A stretch of 13,944 nt of DNA, taken from Acidobacteriota bacterium (GTDB lineage: Bacteria; Acidobacteriota; Terriglobia; Acidiferrales; UBA7541). Below, in pieces: positions 1-6,730 of the stretch. The stretch lies in assembly GCA_003131985.1 (NCBI GenBank), contig PKWH01000064.1:7804-21747 (forward strand), written 5' to 3'. The first letter of the stretch is position 1. The number at the start of each line of letters is the position of its first letter. The position numbers and the translations under genes are program-made. Under the pieces are notes generated by a model. That model was not told the DNA's origin, did not search any database, and saw nothing but the letters and a program-made list of their open reading frames with translations.

Positions 1-746
1 CGGAATTGGAAATTCACGCTGACGCTGATGGACACGTTGTCGTGGTTTTTCACCCAGTGCGGCGCGTTCACCGGAATGTGCACCACCGTTCCCGGAGTCA
101 TAACGAATTCGCGCGCCCGGTTTTGATGTTCGGGCTTGTGTACCGCGGCGTTGTGGTCCACAGACCAAAACCTCTCAAGCTCCTCTTCCGGGAGTACGAC
201 GCGGTCCTTTTGATCGAATACGCTCAGCGTTTTTTCCCCGCGAACCTGCAAAAGAAAATTGCATTCACGATCGATGTGATAAGACGTGACTCGTAGTGGC
301 GAAGTCACGAAAAGAATAATTTCCTGCACCTTCATCACGCGGTCGAGATCCAGGCCGATCAAGGTTTGCAATTCGGCCATGCATTGGTTCAATAAAGCGG
401 CGTACTCGGGATCCTTATCCGCCTTGTGAAGGATGATCCACGCGCCGCAATTTTCGATTCGTTCCAGCGCTTCCTCTGCCGAAAAGGAGGCTCGCGGGGT
501 TTGATCCCACCTCTGGTCCACACGCACATTCCCTGCGTCGTAGTACAGATCCTTAGGACGGTCTCGCGAAGTGTCACGCGCAAGCTCGAGTAGCCGCGGC
601 AACTCAAATAAGGGATGGCCAACTAACCGATGGTGAAATTCAAAGCTAGCGCGATTGAACTGGCGGCGAAACTCCTCGGGGTCAGCTTCGAACACCCGGC
701 GGAGCTGAATGGGCGATGAAATCCCAGTTGTCGTTTCGACAGTCAC
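1..746 (-). CDS. Cupin-like (JmjC/cupin_8-type) protein, partial
   Basis: The minus strand reads open from a GTG at 746 to the window edge, giving 248 residues with the C-terminus missing. An in-frame TAA lies directly before the GTG and the next in-frame ATG is about residue 113, so this start is the only sensible one; its RBS is weak (GGGA about 8 nt upstream). A jelly-roll metal site is visible: H147-x-D149 in TSYHIDRECNF, followed by QVRGEKTLSVFD, with the distal histidine H220 in HIPVNAPHWVKN. This is the 2-His-1-Asp pattern of Fe(II)/2-oxoglutarate-dependent JmjC-like oxygenases. The N-terminal part (HPLFELPRLLELA, then AGNVRVDQRWDQTP) resembles a family usually annotated as cupin-like domain protein; its substrate is unknown. 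The gene points away from the glycosyltransferase cluster, so a functional link is uncertain. Hydroxylase activity is inferred from the motif only. Confidence 0.85.
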   Translation of the reverse strand, partial: MTVETTTGISSPIQLRRVFEADPEEFRRQFNRASFEFHHRLVGHPLFELPRLLELARDTSRDRPKDLYYDAGNVRVDQRWDQTPRASFSAEEALERIENCGAWIILHKADKDPEYAALLNQCMAELQTLIGLDLDRVMKVQEIILFVTSPLRVTSYHIDRECNFLLQVRGEKTLSVFDQKDRVVLPEEELERFWSVDHNAAVHKPEHQNRAREFVMTPGTVVHIPVNAPHWVKNHDNVSISVSVNFQF

Positions 747-1184
747 TTAGATTCCCATGTACTCAATTCAAGAATGCACTTTGCAGGCCAAGCTGACCAG
801 TCGAGCTCGAGCGCTCTTCTTGATCTATCAAATTTAAGTACTTATGTATCAGCAGGATACAGGAAGTGAAAGCAAGTTGCCGCACCCCGTATACCTGCCA
901 AGACCTGCACCGAGCCACCAGAGTTGCCCAATTGTTCCACGAATTTGCCATGCGCCAGACTAATATTATTCCCTATTATACGTCGTTCTCAAACACTTTG
1001 CCAAAAGGCGTTCCGCAACGCTGAGGTTAACCAAGCCAACCAACTCGTCGGCGTCGTGGCCACCGCGTCTCCCGGCGTGGCCGTGATACCCTTTGTCTTT
1101 AATGAGCGCTGCGAATTTTCGGAAATGCATGAATGTCCACACCAGATCCCGGTCATCCGAACGTAATCGCGGGCACGATCTGGC
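747..1184. other. Divergent intergenic region, no convincing gene
   Basis: These 438 nt separate the cupin-like gene (-) and the GT87 gene (+). Short overlapping open frames exist on both strands (for example 924-1166 + and 966-1205 -), but none has a convincing RBS or a recognisable motif, and they overlap each other extensively. An A+T-rich patch at about 961-980 stands out and may hold promoter elements for the plus-strand gene. No tRNA or long repeat was seen. Confidence 0.5.
846..875 (-). promoter_or_regulatory. Possible promoter of the cupin-like gene
   Basis: On the minus strand TTGCTT (870-875) is followed after 18 nt by TGATAC (846-851), a fair sigma-70-like pair about 100 nt upstream of the GTG start at 746. 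A perfect inverted repeat, TGTATC-AGCAG-GATACA (845-861), overlaps the putative -10 and could be an operator. Assigned by eye only; promoter consensus is not well established for this kind of bacterium. Confidence 0.22.
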
Positions 1185-2402
1185 ATGACATTGCCCGCAA
1201 GACATCTCAAGGGCGTTGTCATTTCGCTGGCCGCATTTCTTTTAATCATCCAGATCGCAGTAGTTGTCCGGGATGTCACGCGTGCACTGAACGGGCAAAC
1301 GGATTTCCTCAGTTCATACGCCGCTGGACAATTAATCCGCTCAGGTAATGGACGCGCGCTCTATGCCGCGAGTGGAAATCAAATCTCTCCCGATAAGCTG
1401 GCGAATTCTCCCGTTACTGAGCGCCCCTTCGATCGCCTCGCCTATGAGGCGCTTGTTTACGTTCCACTTTCTCTGTTCAGTTACAGGAATGCCTACTGGA
1501 TTTTCGTGGCTGTAAATCTGGCGCTGATCGTCTTGTGTATTCGAATGCTGCGACCTTACCTCCCCAAGCTTGAGCAACTCTGGTACTGGTTGCCGTCCGC
1601 GGTTTTCCTCTGCTTCCTTCCCTTGGGCTTGGCTCTTGTCGCAGGGCACAATTCGATCCTGCTGCTAGCTCTGCTGTTGGCATCGGCTGTTTCTTTTTAT
1701 CAAGAGCATGATTTCAGGGCCGGCGTGTTTCTGGGTTTAACTCTATTTCGCCCGGAATTTTCCATCCTCATCGCTCTTCTGTTTCTGATTTGGCGGCGCT
1801 GGCGCATCGTCGGTGGATTTGTCGCAGCATCCACCGTCTGCTTGGCGATTTCCGCCGCCGTCGCAGGTCTGGCAGGATTTGAATCATATCTACGGAATGC
1901 ATTTACGTGGAATATCCAGCCTATGCCGTTGGCGGTATCGCTGAACGGCGCAGCCCACGCGACCGTCATGCCCAATCTGTGGTGTTTAACAACTATGCTA
2001 GGACATCAGTTTCTGTCTTCGAATTCACTGCACGCAATTACGGCAGTTCTTGCGCTCGCCTTGCTCGTTTGGACTGCTACCAGGCCTCCGAATTTCGCGC
2101 TTGCGATTCTAGTTGTGCTCCTGGTCAGTTATCACGGCTCGATCTACGATACGGTTCTTCTGATACTTCCTGTGGCCATGGTGATGGATTCCAGGATCGG
2201 CGCCGTCTCGGGAAACCAATTGCTAGCTAGAAATATTGTGGCAGTTCTCTTCGTGGCATTCGCAGTGTTCTTTCTTCTCGGATGGAATTGCTGCTTGCTC
2301 GCCTTGCTTATATTGGCTCTCTTGGTTCCGCTCAGAAGCACCAGCTCTGGCCCCGCTCCTCCCCAACTACTGGGCGCGTTCTGGGCCCGACGCCAGTCGT
2401 AA
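1185..2402 (+). CDS. GT87-type (DUF2029) membrane glycosyltransferase
   Basis: This 405-residue polytopic membrane protein starts at ATG 1185; an in-frame TAA at 1164-1166 excludes longer forms, and the RBS is weak. The order of motifs fits the GT87/DUF2029 family of GT-C mannosyltransferase-like proteins. A first membrane segment (about 11-28) is followed by an external acidic motif, TDFLSSYAAGQL (39-50, D40 being the likely catalytic Asp). Next come the ALYAASGN loop, a P-L-S turn at 94-96 with a helix about 100-120, HNSILLLALLLASA (155-168), a GLTLFRPEF turn (184-192), and a SYHGSIYD motif (315-322) before the C-terminal helices. Family members transfer sugars from polyprenyl-phosphate donors on the outer membrane face; donor and acceptor here are unknown. 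It converges with the GT2 gene, which could make such a donor. The family call is fairly sure, the specificity is not. Confidence 0.85.
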   Translation: MTLPARHLKGVVISLAAFLLIIQIAVVVRDVTRALNGQTDFLSSYAAGQLIRSGNGRALYAASGNQISPDKLANSPVTERPFDRLAYEALVYVPLSLFSYRNAYWIFVAVNLALIVLCIRMLRPYLPKLEQLWYWLPSAVFLCFLPLGLALVAGHNSILLLALLLASAVSFYQEHDFRAGVFLGLTLFRPEFSILIALLFLIWRRWRIVGGFVAASTVCLAISAAVAGLAGFESYLRNAFTWNIQPMPLAVSLNGAAHATVMPNLWCLTTMLGHQFLSSNSLHAITAVLALALLVWTATRPPNFALAILVVLLVSYHGSIYDTVLLILPVAMVMDSRIGAVSGNQLLARNIVAVLFVAFAVFFLLGWNCCLLALLILALLVPLRSTSSGPAPPQLLGAFWARRQS

Positions 2403-2455
2403 TACCGTCAAACCCGCTTATCGGTATCGGGGGCAGAAGAATCGTCTCAAGACGA
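2402..2455. repeat. Small inverted repeats between convergent genes
   Basis: The 68-nt gap between the convergent GT87 and GT2 genes holds two short inverted repeats: ATACCG/CGGTAT (2402-2407 with 2422-2427) and TCGTCT-CA-AGACGA (2442-2455). Neither has a following T-tract on either strand, so a shared terminator is possible but weakly supported. Confidence 0.3.
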
Positions 2456-2470
2456 GAGGTAGCGGAAACA

Positions 2471-3286
2471 TCACTCCGATATTTGGGGGGGCTTCTCAGC
2501 GAGCGATGTTTCGGCAGGAAGATAGTAATCCAAGACGACTTTCCGGCCGCGCGGATCAAACAGACGATAATGCACGACACCCAATCGCTGCAACCAGCAC
2601 TGTAGCGTTGTAGCCAGCACGCCGAATCCGTACTTGACGCTACGCGCGAAGTTGATCGACGAAGCCTCCGCGAAATATTTCGTCGGGCATGATACTTCTC
2701 CCATGCGAAAACCAAACGCGATACATTGCGCGAGCATTTGGTTGTCAAAAACGAAATCATCGGAATTCTCCAGCAACGGCAGCCGGAGGAGCACGTCCCT
2801 CCCGAACGCACGAAAGCCGGTGTGGTATTCGGACAACTTGGCTCCTGTAAACACATTTTGAAACGCGGTGAGAAAACGGTTTGCCACATATTTATAGAGG
2901 GGCATGCCCCCCTTCAAAGCGCCGCCGCCCAGAATCCTGGAACCCAGCACGACGTCATAAACACCGAAAGCAATCATGCTGGCCATAGCGGTGGCCAGCA
3001 ACGGCGTGTATTGATAATCCGGATGAACCATTACCACCACGTCTGCTCCTGCGGATAACGCCTCGCGATAACAAGTCTGCTGATTTCGGCCGTATCCGTA
3101 ATTCCGGTCGTGTACGAACACGCGCAGTCCAAGACGTTTGGCGATTTCCACGGTTGCGTCGGTGCTGGAGTCGTCCACCACGATGGTTACGTCGATGATT
3201 TCGGGCAGCGCCCTCACCGTGTCTTCGAGCGTCTTCGCGGCATTGTATGCCGGCATCACCACGACGATTCGTTTTCCGTTAATCAC
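2471..3286 (-). CDS. GT2 polyprenyl-phosphate sugar synthase-like glycosyltransferase
   Basis: A 271-residue family 2 glycosyltransferase of the DPM1 type, with a GT-A fold. The N-terminus VVVMPAYNAAKTLEDTV (8-24) is the nucleotide-binding start. VVDDSSTD (36-43) carries the UDP/GDP-binding acidic pair, HPDYQYTP (88-95) replaces the usual DxDxQ metal-binding motif, GSR lies at 115-117, and EYHTGFRAF (153-161) is the acceptor-side motif. No clear transmembrane segment is present, so it is expected on the inner membrane face, moving a sugar from NDP to a polyprenyl phosphate. The start is GTG 3286, with SD GGGGAG (3293-3298) 6 nt away. That GTG overlaps the TGA of the upstream membrane protein gene (GTGA), so the two are probably translationally coupled. 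The sugar is unknown; glucose or mannose would be family-typical. Confidence 0.93.
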   Translation of the reverse strand: MINGKRIVVVMPAYNAAKTLEDTVRALPEIIDVTIVVDDSSTDATVEIAKRLGLRVFVHDRNYGYGRNQQTCYREALSAGADVVVMVHPDYQYTPLLATAMASMIAFGVYDVVLGSRILGGGALKGGMPLYKYVANRFLTAFQNVFTGAKLSEYHTGFRAFGRDVLLRLPLLENSDDFVFDNQMLAQCIAFGFRMGEVSCPTKYFAEASSINFARSVKYGFGVLATTLQCWLQRLGVVHYRLFDPRGRKVVLDYYLPAETSLAEKPPQISE

Positions 3287-5013
3287 GACTGGCTCCCCAA
3301 CCGACGCCTCGAAGGATCGTTAGTAAGGCTCCAGGCGAGCATACCAGCGATCGCCAGCGCGCATGCGGCGCTGATCCAATTGCCCACGTGCTCAGAGATC
3401 CCGCGAGGAATCTCCAAAAGAATCTGCTGCCGTCCCGGGGGTATCTGTATTTCCACCAGGCCTTCCGGCAGCGCCGCAGTCACGGCTAAGGGACGGCCTT
3501 GCGGGACCAATTGCGCCCTCCACTCCGGATAATAGAACTGATGGATCATTGCGGGGCCGCAAACAGTGCAGTCGGTCTGCAACTCGATATGTCGGGGACT
3601 CCACTGCAGGATGGTAGCCGTCCCGTCCCCTTCGAGAAATCGGACGGGAGGGCCCATGCTCGCTTTCATCGCGCTGTCGTCATCCATTCCAGCAGGTCTC
3701 CACGCTTCGTACCATCCATCAAATTCGTTCACGGAAGTATAGGGAGAAGGAGGTAGTGAATAGCGCTTCACGGTCTTCCCGTACGAAACAATCCAGCTGA
3801 CAATAAACAAAACCATCACCCCTAGCGTAGCCATGCGTTCGAACGACAACGGCCGAGAGAAGTTCGACAGGAAAATCGCGGCGACCGGTAGCGCGGCTAC
3901 GCACAAGATAATGTTGAGCCTCCACGGGAACTGAATGGAATCGATGAGAAAGGGAAGCGCCTTCCAGACCCTATAGCTTGCGTCGGACATCATGAACAGA
4001 GGAACCACGCAAATTGCAATCCACAGCAGCACTTGTCTCTTTTTGCCGGCGGAGCTGTTCCTCAGCGCCATGAAACCGCAGAACGCAATGAACAAGGCCG
4101 TATCGGCGGTGCTGAGCGAAAGAGATTGGACGAAACCCGATTTATGCGATTGGCCCGTTAGCAGCCCCTTGCCAAAGGCGAGAAGATTTTCCGCCAAATC
4201 GAAGCCGAGTCTGGAAGCCGGAAAATATTTCGCATTGGCGAACGCGGGAAGCAGATAGAAGGCGGAGAGACCTGTGCCCAAGAACATCCCGGCAATGACG
4301 ACCGCGATGGAGCGCACCCTGTCACCGCGCTTCGGCAGTGTGAGAGCCACAACTAACGGGATGAACGAAAACATAAGAACGCTGATGACGTGGCTCAGAA
4401 TGAGCAAGCCATAAGCGACGGCGAGCCCCAAGGCCGCGCTACGCTTTTTGTTCACGACCTGCACCGTGAAATAGAGCACCAGAGGCATCCAGGTTAACGC
4501 CCAGCATTCCGGCAATGCCGTGCGGCGGTAAAAGTCCACCGAGACATGGTAGGGCAGCAGCAAATAGAGACACGCTACAACCAGGGCGATTGGCCGGCTG
4601 GCCATTGTGCTCATCCACAGGAACGCAAAAATGCCCGACAGGAGCAGGCACAGAAACGCGCTGACGTTGAAAGCGTCAAAGTGCAGCGCCTTTCCGACCG
4701 GTTCGAGCAGGGTGTAAACGTACGCAGGCAGCGGCGGAAAGACGAAAAACGTTGGGCTTCCTAGCCCATGGTTCATGTTCAAGAGCCACCGCGGATAAGC
4801 CTCGCCGCCCCAAAACTGCTCCGCAAAGTGCGCTGTGAAATGGCGATGCTCATCTGTGTCGTGCGCGGCAGGCATGGGACCGCGAATCAGCATCGGTAGT
4901 GACAGCAGGAGCGCGGCGACAACGAGTATCAAAGCTTCCCTAAATCCCAATAAGTTTTCGCCGGTGAGCGTGTTTGTCGGAGTTAGAGGCTGGTTTGCCG
5001 TGGCGGTCCCCAT
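3283..5013 (-). CDS. Large PTPS-related/YfhO-like integral membrane protein, putative GT-C
   Basis: A 576-residue polytopic membrane protein counted from ATG 5013; a TTG at 5079 would add 22 polar residues. The RBS is poor for both, and I prefer the ATG because it gives a short N-tail before the first membrane helix (about 27-44). After that helix comes an external acidic motif, HDTDEHRHFTAHF (51-63), as in GT-C enzymes, then EAYPRWLLNMNHGLGSP (71-87). Roughly ten hydrophobic segments follow. QFPWRLN (351-357) is a signature I associate with membrane proteins labelled 6-pyruvoyl-tetrahydropterin synthase-related. A C-terminal periplasmic beta-rich region (about 410-535) contains FYYPEWRAQL (483-492), a YfhO-like motif, and a last helix (540-555) closes the protein. 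It probably glycosylates an envelope polymer or protein using a lipid-linked sugar. The 4-bp overlap with the GT2 gene supports donor synthase and user working together. The substrate is unknown. Confidence 0.8.
   Translation of the reverse strand: MGTATANQPLTPTNTLTGENLLGFREALILVVAALLLSLPMLIRGPMPAAHDTDEHRHFTAHFAEQFWGGEAYPRWLLNMNHGLGSPTFFVFPPLPAYVYTLLEPVGKALHFDAFNVSAFLCLLLSGIFAFLWMSTMASRPIALVVACLYLLLPYHVSVDFYRRTALPECWALTWMPLVLYFTVQVVNKKRSAALGLAVAYGLLILSHVISVLMFSFIPLVVALTLPKRGDRVRSIAVVIAGMFLGTGLSAFYLLPAFANAKYFPASRLGFDLAENLLAFGKGLLTGQSHKSGFVQSLSLSTADTALFIAFCGFMALRNSSAGKKRQVLLWIAICVVPLFMMSDASYRVWKALPFLIDSIQFPWRLNIILCVAALPVAAIFLSNFSRPLSFERMATLGVMVLFIVSWIVSYGKTVKRYSLPPSPYTSVNEFDGWYEAWRPAGMDDDSAMKASMGPPVRFLEGDGTATILQWSPRHIELQTDCTVCGPAMIHQFYYPEWRAQLVPQGRPLAVTAALPEGLVEIQIPPGRQQILLEIPRGISEHVGNWISAACALAIAGMLAWSLTNDPSRRRLGSQS
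3293..3298 (-). promoter_or_regulatory. RBS deciding the GTG start of the GT2 gene
   Basis: GGGGAG on the minus strand lies 6 nt before GTG 3286, inside the end of the upstream membrane protein gene. It supports the overlapping GTGA start. Confidence 0.65.
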
Positions 5014-5216
5014 AGTCGTGCACTTCGATCGCACTTCGGAAATGACGCTGACATTAGTATCCCCAGCGGCAATTTGCAACAGGCCCGGTATCTATTTCCT
5101 GTTCTCCCGCTGTGCAACCGGGTTCAGGACCACGAATGCGAGTGTAGGTTATTTCCACGAAAACCACTCGAGCTAACGCCGCGAGCAAGCGTCTTCTCCA
5201 AATTCCGGTTTGCAGA
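5014..5216. other. Spacer between anchor-D lipoprotein and membrane protein genes
   Basis: About 200 nt with no supported gene. It contains a 7-bp direct repeat CCACGAA (5130-5136 and 5155-5161, 25 nt apart) that could be half-sites for a regulator. No strong hairpin with a T-tract was seen, so read-through from the lipoprotein genes into the membrane protein/GT2 pair is possible. Confidence 0.35.
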
Positions 5217-6569
5217 TTATTGCGATGGGATAGTAACGCTGATCTCGTTCGAAAAAGAGCTTTCGATGTTCTCGGAATTAACGGAGGTCACTACATAGAA
5301 GTACATTTGCCCGCTGGCCACGCTGCTGTCTGTATAACTCGTGTCAGGATTAGCATGGGAATTCAGCTTCGCGTATGGCCCGCTCGATTTGGAACTTCGA
5401 TAAACGAAATACCCCACCACCTGAGCCGAGCTCTTATCCCAGTTCAGCGCTACCGACTGTTGTTGGCTCTTTTGTGTCCCGGAACCTGAAAGTTGAATGA
5501 CGATCGGAGAACCTGCGGCGTTGCTCGAGATCGTCACTGTGCCCGGCAGACTCCCCGTGGTCTTTGGATCAAACTCCACTGTGAGGATCGCGCTCTGATC
5601 GGGAGCCAGAACTACTTTCGATGTTACCCCGCCAAGCGTGTAGCTGCTGCCAGTGAGTGATACATTCGAAATGTCCGTGCTGGCAGTTCCCGTGTTCTTC
5701 AGTGTTACCTGCAGCGAGGGGCTGCTGCCGATTGTCACATTTCCGAAGCTCAAGCTCGTGGAGCTGGCCACAAGCTGAGGGGCGGAAGAGACTCCCACTC
5801 CGTTTAAGCCGACATTCACCGGACTGCTCGCCGTTACAATTGAAATCGTCCCAGCATCCGACCCCGCAACCTTGGGATTGAACTCAGCCATGAAGTTCAC
5901 AGATTCACCCGGCGTCAACGTCTGCGGAGTGGTCAGCCCGGAGATGCTAAACCCGCTGCCCGTGGCGCTTGCAGACTTGATCGCCACGCTGGCGGAACCG
6001 CCGTTGGTCAAGCGGAGCGGCTGGGTAACCGGGCTGCCGACGCTTACATTGCCGAAGCCAATGACCGATGGCGTTACGCTAAGAAGACTGGTCGATCCCG
6101 TCCCTTTCAGACTCCCGGCCGTCTGGGGCCCTTGCGCATTAATCGCAACCAAAAGGTTGACGTTCTCCTGTGCTGCTGACGTAGGCTTAAACACGACAGT
6201 AAGCTGTGCGCTTTGGCCCGGGGACAATACCTCGGGCGCTGAAAGACCCGAGATCGTAAATCCTGTCCCGCTGGCGGAGACCTTCGAAAGTGTGAACTTT
6301 GCTGCGCCGCTATTGCTCACGGTCACACTTTGAGTGGCGCTTGAACCAACCATTACCGTTCCGAAATCGAGGGGGTTGGGCGTCACTTCCATTGCAATAC
6401 TCGGTATTATGCCTGGCTTGCCTAAGCCCACGCACCCGGACATCACAACCAATCCGAATATCGCAAGAAGGACGGAGAAGTTTCTGACAGCGATTGTCGT
6501 GCGTTTTGCAGCGGGATGAAAAAAATCGCGCGCGTACGCACCCTCCAGGATTGGGTGTCGGTGTTCCAT
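5217..6569 (-). CDS. Choice-of-anchor D lipoprotein with C-terminal Fn3 (3 repeats)
   Basis: About 450 residues, exported. Start ATG 6569 is preferred; a GTG two codons earlier (6575) is equally open, and no clear RBS is visible for either. Residue numbers here count from the GTG. A charged 31-residue n-region precedes a hydrophobic core (34-45) and a lipobox MSGC with the lipidated Cys at 48. Then come three about-100-residue immunoglobulin-like anchor-D (ASPM/SPD-2/Hydin-type) repeats: 62-160, 164-262 and 266-366. Each has a LDFGTVMVGS-like opening, a T/N-N-x-G strand, an L.PG(Q/E)S turn, an F.P strand and an L.G.G end. A fibronectin-III-like domain (374-450) includes GYFVYRSSKSSGPY and FYVVTSVN. 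No enzymatic motif is present, so a surface scaffold or adhesive role is inferred. It is a paralogue of the next gene upstream. Confidence 0.88.
   Translation of the reverse strand: MEHRHPILEGAYARDFFHPAAKRTTIAVRNFSVLLAIFGLVVMSGCVGLGKPGIIPSIAMEVTPNPLDFGTVMVGSSATQSVTVSNSGAAKFTLSKVSASGTGFTISGLSAPEVLSPGQSAQLTVVFKPTSAAQENVNLLVAINAQGPQTAGSLKGTGSTSLLSVTPSVIGFGNVSVGSPVTQPLRLTNGGSASVAIKSASATGSGFSISGLTTPQTLTPGESVNFMAEFNPKVAGSDAGTISIVTASSPVNVGLNGVGVSSAPQLVASSTSLSFGNVTIGSSPSLQVTLKNTGTASTDISNVSLTGSSYTLGGVTSKVVLAPDQSAILTVEFDPKTTGSLPGTVTISSNAAGSPIVIQLSGSGTQKSQQQSVALNWDKSSAQVVGYFVYRSSKSSGPYAKLNSHANPDTSYTDSSVASGQMYFYVVTSVNSENIESSFSNEISVTIPSQ
5478..6392 (-). repeat. Three tandem anchor-D domain repeats (coding)
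   Basis: Protein repeats map to 6096-6392, 5790-6086 and 5478-5780, a period of about 306 nt. They are diverged at the DNA level and clear at the protein level through recurring FGNVSVGS/FGNVTIGS openings and GVG/GSG endings. The Fn3-like domain follows at 5226-5456. Confidence 0.8.
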
Positions 6570-6611
6570 ATGCACGCGGATTGTGCGACGAAGTACCTAT
6601 TTGGAACTACT

Positions 6612-6641
6612 GGCCAGGGGTACACACTTAGGACAGGGGTA
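6612..6641 (+). repeat. Imperfect direct repeat next to hairpin
   Basis: GGCCAGGGGTA (6612-6622) and GGACAGGGGTA (6631-6641) are 11-mers differing at one base, with start points 19 nt apart. They lie between the two lipoprotein genes and directly before the 6643-6666 hairpin. Nothing in the window identifies their origin; an end remnant of an insertion element or a protein-binding site are the options. Confidence 0.55.
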
Positions 6642-6642
6642 T

Positions 6643-6666
6643 AAGGCTGTCCGCGAGGACAGCCTT
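6643..6666. terminator. Strong 10-bp hairpin, candidate terminator
   Basis: AAGGCTGTCC-GCGA-GGACAGCCTT is a perfect 10-bp stem with a 4-nt loop; read on the plus strand the loop is a GNRA tetraloop. It lies 65 nt past the stop of the 6731-8410 gene and 74 nt before the next lipoprotein start. On the plus strand it is followed by a T-rich stretch (TTTGCCTTGTT). On the minus strand, the direction of the genes, it is followed only by TTATA, so it is an imperfect intrinsic terminator in that sense. The sequence GGACAG occurs again at 6631-6636, giving an alternative pairing with CTGTCC. Confidence 0.5.
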
Positions 6667-6730
6667 TGCCTTGTTCTCTGCGGTTACTGAGGTGGTTCGG
6701 TCTTGCCGCGCTCTCCTAATTCATTGCAAT

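Noticed and set aside
6..296. 96-codon plus-strand frame at the left edge, rich in His and Val.
   Set aside because: It lies opposite the conserved metal-binding core of the cupin-like gene, which has clear family motifs.
966..1279. Overlapping minus-strand open frames of 79 and 96 codons between the cupin-like and GT87 genes.
   Set aside because: No RBS, no recognisable motif, and they overlap each other and the start of the GT87 gene.
3110..3532. 140-codon plus-strand frame with a His-rich product.
   Set aside because: Shadow of the GT2 and membrane protein genes on the other strand.
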